Both the position numbers and the translations under genes were made by a program. A DNA stretch of 63,772 bases, taken from contig NZ_JPRF03000039.1 in NCBI RefSeq assembly GCF_001188955.3, positions 1-63,772 of the forward strand. The letters are read 5' to 3'. Origin of the DNA: Kitasatospora aureofaciens (GTDB lineage Bacteria > Actinomycetota > Actinomycetes > Streptomycetales > Streptomycetaceae). How positions within the stretch are numbered: position 1 is the first letter of the stretch; every line of letters starts with the position of its first letter. The notes below the pieces were generated by a model. That model saw only the letters and a program-made list of their open reading frames with translations. It made no database searches and had not been told where the DNA came from. Positions 25,820-33,596 of this stretch are shown piece after piece.

Positions 25820-27718
25820 GTGCGCGACCAGCTCAAGACCGAGGCGGAGCCGCCGTCCGCCGTCCCGGGCCAGCGCCGCCAGCTCCCGGCCCGGGCCGCG
25901 GCCCCGGCGAAGCCGCCGACGGCACGGCCGGACCGCGCGGGAGCAGCGGACGGGACGTCGGACAGGGCGTCGGACGGGGTGGCGGACCGGCTCGCCTACC
26001 TCGACGCGGCGACCCGGCGAATCAACAGCGCCCTCGACCTGTCCGCGACCCTGCGCAACATCGGCCGGGTGCTGGTCCCGACCCTCGCCGACGCCGCCGT
26101 CGTCCACCTGCGCGACCCGCTGCCCAACGTCGAGCGCGAACCCGGCTTCCCGGAGGAGCTGCGGATCCATCACAGCACCGGCACCCGGATCGGCCGCAGC
26201 GGCCGCAAGAGCGGCGCGGACGACCGGCACCGTTCCCGGTACGGCTCCCGCTCGACCGCCGACACCGGCCCGGCCGTCCCGGTCACCCGCGGCGGCGCGC
26301 TGGCGCACATCCTGCTCAGCCGCCGCCCCGCCGAGTCGGCCGTCCTCGGCACGCCCGCCGCCGAGCGCACCGAGGCGCTGCTGCGCGAGCTGTACGGCAC
26401 CCGCGGGCTGGCCCGGCTGGCCCCCGGCACCTCGGTCGTGGCCCTGCCGCTGCGCGGCCGCAAGGCCGTCCTCGGTCTGCTGGTGCTGATCCGCCGGCCC
26501 CCTGAACGCACCGGCCGCCCGGCCTTCGACGCGGCCGACACCGCGACCGCCGCGCACCTGGCGACCCAGGCCGGGCTGGCCGTGGACACCGCGCTGCGCT
26601 ACGCCCGCGAGTGGGAGATAGCCAACGAACTCCAGCGCAGCATGCTGCCGTTGCGCTTGCCGCAGTCGCACGGCGTCCGGCTCGCCCAGCGCTACCTGCC
26701 CGGCGAGCGCGGCGCGCAGGTCGGCGGCGACTGGTACGACGCGGTGCCGCTGCCCGGCAACCGGGTCGCCCTGATCGTCGGCGACGTGATGGGCCACTCG
26801 CTCACCTCGGCCGCCATCATGGGCCAACTGCGCACCAGCGCCCAGACCCTGGCCGCGCTCGACCTGCCGCCGCACGAGGTGCTGTACCACCTGGACGAGC
26901 AGGCCCAGCGGCTCGGCCGCGAACAGCACCTGGCCACCTGCGTGTACGCGGTGTACGACCCGATCGCCAACCGGGTGGTGCTGGCCAACGCCGGGCACGT
27001 CCCGCCGGTGCTGGTCCGCCCGGACGGCACGGCCGAGTTGGTGGAACTGGACTCCGGGGCGCCGATCGGGGTCGGCGGCGTGGACTTCACCTCCGTCGAG
27101 CTGCCCGCGCCACCCGGATCCGCCCTGCTGCTGTTCACCGACGGCCTGGTGGAGACCCGCACCCGCCCGCTCAGCGACGGACTGGAGGTGCTCCGCGCGC
27201 GGATCGAGGCGGCCCGCCGGCAGTCCCCCGAGCAGCTGTGCCAGGAGGCGCTGCGGATCCTGCCGCCCGGGGACCGCGGCGACGACATCGCCCTGCTGGG
27301 CGCCTGCTTCGACGGCATCCCGGCCGGGGACGTCGCCCACTGGTACCTGCAGCCGCGCAACGAGACGCCCGGCCGGGCGCGCCGGCTGGCCGCGCACACC
27401 CTGCGGCGCTGGGGCCTGGACGAGCTGAGCGAGGCGACCGAGCTGATGGTCAGCGAGCTGGTGACCAACGCCGTCCAGCACGCGACCCGGCCGGTCACCC
27501 TCAGCCTGGTGCGCACCACCCGGCTGCGCTGCGAGGTCGGTGACGACAGCCCGCTGCTGCCGCGCCCGCGCCGTACCGGTCCGGAGGACGAGCGCGGACG
27601 CGGACTGCAGATAGTGGCCCGGTGCGCGGACCGCTGGGGCGCGACCCGGCTGGGCACCGGCAAGGTGGTCTGGTTCGAGCAGCGACTGCCCCCGGCCGCC
27701 GTCCGGCCCGTGACGTAG
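25820..27718 (+). CDS. GAF - SpoIIE (PP2C) phosphatase - HATPase regulator
   Basis: The protein has 632 residues. A disordered N-terminus (1-55) precedes a GAF domain (about 60-265). The SpoIIE/PP2C phosphatase (about 275-490) shows the metal sites YLPGERGAQVGGDWYDAVPL, LIVGDVMGHSLTSAAIM, LLLFTDGLVETRTRPL and PGDRGDDIALLGACF. A C-terminal anti-sigma-type HATPase (about 515-625) has ELMVSELVTNAVQHATRP (N box) and ERGRGLQIVARCADRWGATR (G box). Family knowledge: such proteins act on STAS-domain anti-anti-sigma factors and sigma factors. The start is GTG 25820 with AGGACAGG upstream. No STAS or sigma gene is in the window. Confidence 0.92.
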   Translation: MRDQLKTEAEPPSAVPGQRRQLPARAAAPAKPPTARPDRAGAADGTSDRASDGVADRLAYLDAATRRINSALDLSATLRNIGRVLVPTLADAAVVHLRDPLPNVEREPGFPEELRIHHSTGTRIGRSGRKSGADDRHRSRYGSRSTADTGPAVPVTRGGALAHILLSRRPAESAVLGTPAAERTEALLRELYGTRGLARLAPGTSVVALPLRGRKAVLGLLVLIRRPPERTGRPAFDAADTATAAHLATQAGLAVDTALRYAREWEIANELQRSMLPLRLPQSHGVRLAQRYLPGERGAQVGGDWYDAVPLPGNRVALIVGDVMGHSLTSAAIMGQLRTSAQTLAALDLPPHEVLYHLDEQAQRLGREQHLATCVYAVYDPIANRVVLANAGHVPPVLVRPDGTAELVELDSGAPIGVGGVDFTSVELPAPPGSALLLFTDGLVETRTRPLSDGLEVLRARIEAARRQSPEQLCQEALRILPPGDRGDDIALLGACFDGIPAGDVAHWYLQPRNETPGRARRLAAHTLRRWGLDELSEATELMVSELVTNAVQHATRPVTLSLVRTTRLRCEVGDDSPLLPRPRRTGPEDERGRGLQIVARCADRWGATRLGTGKVVWFEQRLPPAAVRPVT

Positions 27719-27772
27719 GCCTCCGGCCGGGAAGCAGCCGCACACCCGGCACCCCGGCCGGGAGACAGCCGT

Positions 27773-27803
27773 GCGCCCGGCAGGAGGTGCTCCCGCCGGG
27801 CGC
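27773..27803. terminator. Hairpin between SpoIIE and MMPL genes
   Basis: gcgcccggc (27773-27781) pairs with gccgggcgc (27795-27803) around a 13-base loop. It lies between convergent genes. Confidence 0.6.
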
Positions 27804-27818
27804 GTGGGTGACCGGTCC

Positions 27819-30008
27819 TCAGACCCCGGCGGGCTGCCTCGCCTCCCGCCGCTCCTCCTCCAGCCGGGCGATCAGCTGCTCGCCCTCCATGTCGACCTTC
27901 GGCACGACCTTCTCCAGCGGCCCGGGGAACCACCAGGCCGCCCTGCCGAACAGCGCCATCGCGGCCGGCACCAGGGCCATCCGCACCACGAAGGCGTCCA
28001 CCAGCACGCCCACCGCGAGGGCGAAGCCGATCGGCTGGACGATCGGGTCGTGGCCGAGCACGAAGGCGCCGAACACCGAGATCATGATCAGCGCGGCCGC
28101 CGTGACCACCCGGGCGCCGCCCTTCACCCCGCCGACGACCGCCTCGCGCGGCGCCTCCCCGTGGACGTACTGCTCCTTCATCCCGGAGACCAGGAACAGC
28201 TCATAGTCCATCGCCAGCCCGAACAGCACGCCGATCAGCAGGATCGGCACGAAGCTGACCACCGGGCCGACCTTGGGCACGTCGATCAGGCCGTCCAGCC
28301 AGCCCCACTGGTAGACCGCGACCACCGCGCCGAGCGAGGCCAGGATGCTGAGCAGGAAGCCCAGCACTGCCTTGAGCGGCACCAGCACCGAGCGGAAGGC
28401 CAGCGCGAGCAGCACCAGCGCGATGCCGACGATCACCGCGACGAACGGCGGCAGGGCCTGGCCGAGCTTGGTGGAGACGTCGATGTTGGCGGCGGTGGTG
28501 CCGGTGACGGCGATGCTCGCGCCGGTCGCGGACTCGATCCCGGCGCGCTGGTCGCGGATCTCGTCGACCAGCGCCCTGGTGGCCTCGTCGTCCGGGCCGG
28601 TCTTCGGGATGACCGGCACCAGGGCGGTGCCGCCGGCCCGGTCGACCTTCGGCGGGAGCAGGGTCCGGACGCCGTCCAGTCCCTGGAGCTTGCCCGCCAC
28701 GCCCTGCACCGCCTGCTCCGGCCGCGGGGCGCCGTGGGCGTCCACGACGACCACCAGCGGCGCGTTGAAGCCCGGGCCGAAACTGTCGCTGACCAGGTCG
28801 TACGCCTTGCGGCCGTCGGTGCCGACGGCCTGTGAGCCGCCGCCCGGCAGGCCGAGGTCCAGGCTCGCGGCGGGCACCGCCATGGCGCCGAGCCCGGCCA
28901 GGCCGACCAGCAGGACGGGCAGCGGGCGGCGGACCACGAAGCGGGCCCAGCGCTCGCCCGCGGTGACCTTGCCGTGGGTGGCCAGCGCCCGCTTCCAGAT
29001 CGGCAGCCGGTCGATCGCCCGGCCGGTGAAGCCGAGCACCGCGGGCAGCAGGGTGATCGCGACCAGGACGGCCACCACGACGGCGCCGGAGGCGGCCAGG
29101 CCCATCACGGTGAGGAACGGGACGCCGGCGACGGCGAGCCCGGCGAGCGCCACCACCACGGTCAGGCCGGCGAAGACGACGGCGCTGCCGGCGGTCGCGG
29201 TGGCGCGGGTGGCGGACTCCTCCGGCTCCAGGCCCTCGTCCAGGTGGCGGCGGTAGCGGAACAGGATGAACAGCGCGTAGTCGATGCCGACCGCGAGGCC
29301 GACCATCAGCGCCAGCACCGGCGCGGTGGTGATGATCTCGAACGAGCCGGTCAGCACCAGCAGTCCGGCCATCGCCGCCGCGACGCCGACCAGCGCGGTC
29401 AGCAGCGGCAGTCCGGCGGCCACCAGGGTGCCGAGGGTGATCACCAGCACCACCCCGGCCACCATCAGGCCGATCGCCTCGGAGCCGCCCTCGATCTGCG
29501 CGAACCGGTTGTACGCGTCGCCACCGAAGGCCACGTCCAGTCCGGCCGCGCGGGCCGGTTCGGCGGCGGCCCTGACGGCGTCGCGCTGCTGGTCGGTGAC
29601 GTCGGCGAGCTTGTGGTCGAAGGAGACCAGCGCGATGGCGACCTTGCCGTCCGGGGACACTGCGCCGGTGGCGTACGGGTCGGGCACCGCGGCCACGCCG
29701 GGGACGTGGGCGATCCGGCCGACGGCCTCCCCGATCGCCCGGGTCGCCCCCGGCGAGGCGATGCCGCCGGGGGCCGGGGCGGCGAAGACCACCTGCGCGG
29801 AGCCGTGGCCCTGCTCGGGGAAGGTGTCCTTGATCCGGTCCAGGGTGGCCTGCGCCTCGGTGCCCGGGACCTTGAACTCGTCGCTGGTCCTGCCCGCGAA
29901 GGCGCCGGCGGCCCCGCCGATCGCGATCAGCAGGGCGATCCAGACGGCCAGCACGGCGCGCCTTCTCCGGAAGCAGTGGCGGCCCAGTCGGTACAGGTAC
30001 GTGGCCAA
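27819..30008 (-). CDS. MMPL-family (RND-type) transporter
   Basis: The protein has 729 residues, typical of the short actinomycete MMPL group. An N-terminal helix (RAVLAVWIALLIAIGGAAGA) precedes an outer domain (residues ~45-170). Five helices then follow (from SEAIGLMVAGVVLVITLGTL), a second outer domain from ~380, and a last helix bundle containing FGLAMDYELFLVSGMKEQYV, the conserved Asp-Tyr motif for proton use. VGIDYALFILFRYRRHLDEG is its twin in the first half. It probably exports lipids or drugs. The start is TTG 30008, supported by GAGGGG seven bases upstream. A 13-base inverted repeat lies between it and the divergent tetR gene. Confidence 0.9.
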   Translation of the reverse strand: MATYLYRLGRHCFRRRRAVLAVWIALLIAIGGAAGAFAGRTSDEFKVPGTEAQATLDRIKDTFPEQGHGSAQVVFAAPAPGGIASPGATRAIGEAVGRIAHVPGVAAVPDPYATGAVSPDGKVAIALVSFDHKLADVTDQQRDAVRAAAEPARAAGLDVAFGGDAYNRFAQIEGGSEAIGLMVAGVVLVITLGTLVAAGLPLLTALVGVAAAMAGLLVLTGSFEIITTAPVLALMVGLAVGIDYALFILFRYRRHLDEGLEPEESATRATATAGSAVVFAGLTVVVALAGLAVAGVPFLTVMGLAASGAVVVAVLVAITLLPAVLGFTGRAIDRLPIWKRALATHGKVTAGERWARFVVRRPLPVLLVGLAGLGAMAVPAASLDLGLPGGGSQAVGTDGRKAYDLVSDSFGPGFNAPLVVVVDAHGAPRPEQAVQGVAGKLQGLDGVRTLLPPKVDRAGGTALVPVIPKTGPDDEATRALVDEIRDQRAGIESATGASIAVTGTTAANIDVSTKLGQALPPFVAVIVGIALVLLALAFRSVLVPLKAVLGFLLSILASLGAVVAVYQWGWLDGLIDVPKVGPVVSFVPILLIGVLFGLAMDYELFLVSGMKEQYVHGEAPREAVVGGVKGGARVVTAAALIMISVFGAFVLGHDPIVQPIGFALAVGVLVDAFVVRMALVPAAMALFGRAAWWFPGPLEKVVPKVDMEGEQLIARLEEERREARQPAGV

Positions 30009-30073
30009 GGTCTGACCCCTCGCGTGCGGTCGGCGGACAGGCGGGTGCCTGAGCGAACCCCTCCCACGGTAGA

Positions 30074-30101
30074 CCCAACTTTGTCAAGTGACAAAGTTGG
30101 G
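30074..30101. promoter_or_regulatory. Operator of the MMPL/TetR pair
   Basis: A perfect inverted repeat, cccaactttgtca (30074-30086) and tgacaaagttggg (30089-30101), is separated by two bases. It lies 66 bases upstream of the MMPL start and 50 bases upstream of the tetR start. Its arm length and position are as for TetR self-control. Confidence 0.85.
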
Positions 30102-30151
30102 CGACAAAATCAGTCGACGCAGTTGCCCGACCATGGCGCTACCCTGGCTGG

Positions 30152-30775
30152 ATGGCTCATGTCCCCGCCTCCGAACGCCGACCGCAGCTGGTCCGGGCCG
30201 CGATCGACCTGATGACCCGGGAAGGGGTCGCCGCCGCCAGCACCCGCGCGATCGCGGCCGAGCTGGGCGTGGCACAGGCGACGGTGCACTACACCTTCGG
30301 CACCAAGAAGGACCTCTACCGCGCCGTGGTCGAGGAGGTCGCCGCCCAGTTCATCGGCCAGGTGCGCGCCGCCTCCCCCGGCGACGGCCCGTTCGGCGAA
30401 CAGGTCCGCACCCTGGTGCACGCGCTCTGGGAGGCCGCCACCGGCGAGGACGGACGCTGCGTACTGCTGAGCGAGTTCGAGACGCTGGCGATGCGCGATC
30501 CGGACGTGCGGGAGATCATGCTCGGGCTCCAGCGCGCGATCGAGGGCACCGCCGGCGAGATGATCGGCGCCCTCGCGGCCGCCCACGGGCTGACCCTGGC
30601 CGCCCCCGCGGGCCGGATCGCCGTTCACTTCCTCAGCGGCTTCGACGGCCTGACGGCCCGCCACCTCATCAGGCGCCATCCGGGCGAGCAACCCGACCCG
30701 GAGACCCTGGCGGCACTGGACGTCCTGGTGGCGACCACGGTCGGGCTCTGCCTCGGCGAGGCCGCAGGCCAGTAG
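30152..30775 (+). CDS. TetR-family regulator of the MMPL pump
   Basis: The protein has 207 residues. The helix-turn-helix is RAAIDLMTREGVAAASTRAI, then AAELGVAQATVHYTFGTKKD. The ligand-binding part is helical and hydrophobic (VRTLVHALWEAATGEDGRCV, GLQRAIEGTAGEMIGALAAA). It is divergent from the MMPL gene and has its operator (30074-30101) between them, so it is expected to repress both. ATG 30152 is the start. Its 3' end is 38 bases from oxyR (convergent). Confidence 0.9.
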   Translation: MAHVPASERRPQLVRAAIDLMTREGVAAASTRAIAAELGVAQATVHYTFGTKKDLYRAVVEEVAAQFIGQVRAASPGDGPFGEQVRTLVHALWEAATGEDGRCVLLSEFETLAMRDPDVREIMLGLQRAIEGTAGEMIGALAAAHGLTLAAPAGRIAVHFLSGFDGLTARHLIRRHPGEQPDPETLAALDVLVATTVGLCLGEAAGQ

Positions 30776-30813
30776 GCCCGGCCCCGGCCACCCCGCCCCC
30801 GCGGCCCCCGGCC

Positions 30814-31782
30814 CTACTGGCCCTCGCCCTCCCCGTCGACGATCCGGACCGGCAGCTCTGCCAGCACCTCGCGCAGCGCCGCCGCGAAGCGCTCGTACTC
30901 GGCGCTGCGGGCCGACCCCGGGCGGGTGGCCAGCCCGATCCGCCGGCCGGGCGCGGGTGCGGCGAAGCGGACGGCCGCCAGCCGGTCGGTGCGCCCGGCC
31001 TCCACGTCGAGCGCGGTGGCGGGCAGCAGGGTCACCCCGAGGCCCCCGGCGACGAGCTGGACCAGGGTGGACAGGCCGGCCGCCCGGGTGGTGGAGCCGG
31101 CCGGGTCGGCGCCGACCTCGCGGCAGATGTCGAGGGCCTGGTCGCGCAGGCAGTGACCCTCCTCCAGCAGCAGCACGTCCAGGTCGAGCAGCACGTCGCG
31201 CGGGACGTCGATCCGCCCGGCGAGCGGGTGCCCGGGCGGGGTGACCAGGACGAAGTCCTCGTCGAACAGCGGGATGTCGCGGGTCGGCGAGGCCCCGCCG
31301 GCCGGGAGCGCCAGCAGCAGGACGTCCAGGCGGCCGGCGGCCAGGCCCTCGAGCAGCGAGGGGGTGCGCTCCTCGTGGACGTGCAGCTCCAGCGCGGGGA
31401 AGCGGTCGCGGACCAGCCGCAGCACGGTGGGCAGCAGGTACGGCGCGACGGTCGGGATCACTCCGAGGTGCAGCGGCCCGGTGAACGGGCGGCGGGCGGC
31501 CTCCACCTCCTCGGTGAGGGCCTGCAGCGAGGCGAGCACCCGGCGCGCGTGCTCGTGCACGCGCTCCCCCAGGGGAGTGACAATCACCTTGCGCGTCGTA
31601 CGCTCGACCAACTGCGCGCCCAGCGACTCCTCCAGAGCCGCGACCGCCCCGGACAGCGCGGGCTGGCTGGTCCCGGTCGCGGCGGCGGCCTCCCGGAAGT
31701 GCCGGTGCTCGGCCACCGCGACGAAGGCCCTGAGCTGGGCGACGGTCGGGGTGCGCGGGCTGCGGGATGTGGCGCTCCCCAC
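30814..31782 (-). CDS. oxyR: LysR-type peroxide sensor OxyR
   Basis: The protein has 322 residues. The DNA-binding domain (12-72) reads AQLRAFVAVAEHRHFREAAA, GTSQPALSGAVAALEESLGA. The redox pair is C211 and C220 (EEGHCLRDQALDIC), nine residues apart as in E. coli OxyR. The C-terminal effector domain is complete. Family knowledge: peroxide oxidises C211, the protein changes shape and activates ahpC. It is divergent from ahpC-ahpD, as in streptomycetes. The start is GTG 31782, but no strong ribosome site is visible, so it could lie a few codons later. Confidence 0.96.
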   Translation of the reverse strand: MGSATSRSPRTPTVAQLRAFVAVAEHRHFREAAAATGTSQPALSGAVAALEESLGAQLVERTTRKVIVTPLGERVHEHARRVLASLQALTEEVEAARRPFTGPLHLGVIPTVAPYLLPTVLRLVRDRFPALELHVHEERTPSLLEGLAAGRLDVLLLALPAGGASPTRDIPLFDEDFVLVTPPGHPLAGRIDVPRDVLLDLDVLLLEEGHCLRDQALDICREVGADPAGSTTRAAGLSTLVQLVAGGLGVTLLPATALDVEAGRTDRLAAVRFAAPAPGRRIGLATRPGSARSAEYERFAAALREVLAELPVRIVDGEGEGQ

Positions 31783-31842
31783 AGCGGGATCGGGTTTGGC
31801 GGCGCCACCCCTGCGGGGACCGGGCCGGGACGTGGGCGGTTC

Positions 31843-31900
31843 GATACTGATAGCAATCTCCGATCAGACACATCAAGTGTAGCTATTTCCCTGATCAGTC
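31843..31900. promoter_or_regulatory. oxyR-ahpC promoter and OxyR-binding region
   Basis: The AT-rich stretch in the divergent gap holds the inverted pair atagc (31850-31854) and gctat (31882-31886), and gatcag/ctgatcag repeats at 31862 and 31890. These resemble the spaced ATAG/CTAT half-sites of OxyR. Promoters for both genes should lie here; exact hexamers are not assigned. Confidence 0.55.
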
Positions 31901-31975
31901 CACGATGTGGAACTGTTGGGCGTGTCCGGAATCCGGACAAAACTGCCCGCAGTCTCATGTTCTGGAGTAGCGAAC

Positions 31976-32527
31976 GTGCTCACGATCGGTGACAAGTTCC
32001 CCGAGTTCGACCTCAAGGCCTGTGTCGACCTGGACGCCGCGGGCGCCTTCGCCGACATCGACCACAAGACCTACGAGGGCAAGTGGAAGATCGTCTTCTT
32101 CTGGCCGATGGACTTCACCTTCGTCTGCCCCACCGAGATCGCCGCGTTCGGCAAGCTGAACGACGAGTTCGCCGACCGTGACGCCCAGATCCTCGGCGTC
32201 TCCGGCGACTCCGAGTTCGTGCACCACGCCTGGCGCAAGGACCACAAGGACCTGCGCGACCTGCCCTTCCCGATGCTGGCCGACATCAAGCACGACCTGA
32301 TGCGCGCCTGCGGCGTCGAGGGCGAGGACGGCACCGCCCAGCGCGCCGTGTTCATCGTCGACCCGAACAACGAGATCCAGTTCGTCATGGTGACCGCCGG
32401 CTCCGTCGGCCGTAACCCCAAGGAGGTCCTGCGGGTGCTGGACGCCCTGCAGACCGACGAGCTGTGCCCGTGCAACTGGAACAAGGGCGAGGACACCCTC
32501 GACGCCCAGGCCCTGCTGGCGGGCTGA
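31976..32527 (+). CDS. ahpC: Alkyl hydroperoxide reductase AhpC (peroxiredoxin)
   Basis: The protein has 183 residues. The peroxidatic cysteine C51 is in FFWPMDFTFVCPTEIAAF. The C-terminal cysteines are C164 and C166 (ELCPCNWN). It reduces peroxides; AhpD then reduces it, since no AhpF is seen. The start is GTG 31976 with GGAG eight bases upstream. Only three bases separate its stop from ahpD, so the two are one operon, activated by OxyR. Confidence 0.98.
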   Translation: MLTIGDKFPEFDLKACVDLDAAGAFADIDHKTYEGKWKIVFFWPMDFTFVCPTEIAAFGKLNDEFADRDAQILGVSGDSEFVHHAWRKDHKDLRDLPFPMLADIKHDLMRACGVEGEDGTAQRAVFIVDPNNEIQFVMVTAGSVGRNPKEVLRVLDALQTDELCPCNWNKGEDTLDAQALLAG

Positions 32528-32530
32528 CCC

Positions 32531-33073
32531 ATGGCTCTCGACGACCTGAAGGCCGCCCTCCCGGACTACGCCAAGGACCTCAAGCTCAACCTGGGCTCGG
32601 TCATCGGCAACTCCGACCTCCCCGCCCAGCAGCTCTGGGGCACCGTGCTGTCCTGCGCGATGGCCACCCGCAGCCCCGGCCTGCTGCGCGAGCTGGAGCC
32701 CGAGGCCAAGGCCAACCTCTCCCCGGAGGCGTACACCGCCGCCAAGGGCGCGGCCGCGATCATGGGGATGAACAACGTCTACTACCGGACGCTGCACCTG
32801 CTCTCCGACAAGGAGTACAGCACGATGCGGGCCGGTCTGCGGATGAACATCATCGGCACCCCGGGCGTCGAGAAGGTCGACTTCGAGCTCTGGTGCTTCG
32901 CGGTCTCGGCCATCAACGGCTGCGGCCAGTGCCTCGACTCGCACGAGGCCGTCCTGCGCAAGGCCGGCGTCGAGCGCGAGGTCATCCAGGCCTCGCTGAA
33001 GATCGCCGCCGTGCTGCAGGCCGTGGCCGGCGTCCTCGACTCCGAGGCCGCCCTCGCCGCCGGCAACGCCTGA
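32531..33073 (+). CDS. ahpD: Alkyl hydroperoxide reductase AhpD
   Basis: The protein has 180 residues. The thioredoxin-like CxxC is C131-G-Q-C134 with H138 (NGCGQCLDSHEA), in the carboxymuconolactone decarboxylase fold. In actinobacteria it returns electrons to AhpC from lipoamide. ATG 32531 is three bases after the ahpC stop. A strong hairpin ends the operon. Confidence 0.97.
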   Translation: MALDDLKAALPDYAKDLKLNLGSVIGNSDLPAQQLWGTVLSCAMATRSPGLLRELEPEAKANLSPEAYTAAKGAAAIMGMNNVYYRTLHLLSDKEYSTMRAGLRMNIIGTPGVEKVDFELWCFAVSAINGCGQCLDSHEAVLRKAGVEREVIQASLKIAAVLQAVAGVLDSEAALAAGNA

Positions 33074-33089
33074 CGCACCCGCACGCCCT

Positions 33090-33122
33090 GACGGGCCCCT
33101 CCGCTGGGCGGAGGGGCCCGTC
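33090..33122 (+). terminator. Terminator of the ahpCD operon
   Basis: A perfect 15-base stem (gacgggcccctccgc and its complement) with loop tgg starts 17 bases after the ahpD stop and is followed by ggcgtttc. Confidence 0.9.
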
Positions 33123-33204
33123 GGCGTTTCCGCACCCGGGCGTGGCCGACTCCGCTACAGTGCGTGGCGATCCGTGCACGACATTCGGTCCGAGGGGGCC
33201 CGCG

Positions 33205-33585
33205 GTGTCCGACCACCCGCAGAACGGCGCGGGCTTCCGTGCCGACCCGGACGAACTCCGGCAGACCGGCGGCACCGCCGTCGAGACGGCCGGCCGGATC
33301 CCCGGCGAACTCAAGGCACTGCTCGAGGTCTCCCACCAGTCCGCCGCCGGACTGGCCGGACTCCAGTGCGGCACCGCACTCGGCACCTGCACCGACGTCT
33401 GGAACACCCTGCTGACGGACCTGCACACCACGCTGGGCCGGCAGGGCCAGGGCCTGATCGACGCGGGCCTCGGCTACGGGAGCACCGACCAGCGGATCAG
33501 CACGGCGTTCGGCCCGGACACCCGGACCGTTCCGGCGGGCCCGACCGCACAGCAGAAGCAGAACTTCGTCCTGCACTTCGGCTAG
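33205..33585 (+). CDS. EspC-like type VII secretion target, module 1
   Basis: The protein has 126 residues and two predicted helices. The middle SAAGLAGLQCGTALGTCTDV, then WNTLLTDLHTTLGRQGQGLI matches the paralog at 56506 (SLAGWQSGAALTGCSSAWKT), which has the EspC/WXG-like layout of PF10824. No signal peptide is present, in keeping with ESX-type export. The start is GTG 33205 with GAGGGGG upstream. It ends 11 bases before the hydrolase gene and is probably co-transcribed with it. Confidence 0.7.
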   Translation: MSDHPQNGAGFRADPDELRQTGGTAVETAGRIPGELKALLEVSHQSAAGLAGLQCGTALGTCTDVWNTLLTDLHTTLGRQGQGLIDAGLGYGSTDQRISTAFGPDTRTVPAGPTAQQKQNFVLHFG

Positions 33586-33596
33586 GGAGCGACCGC

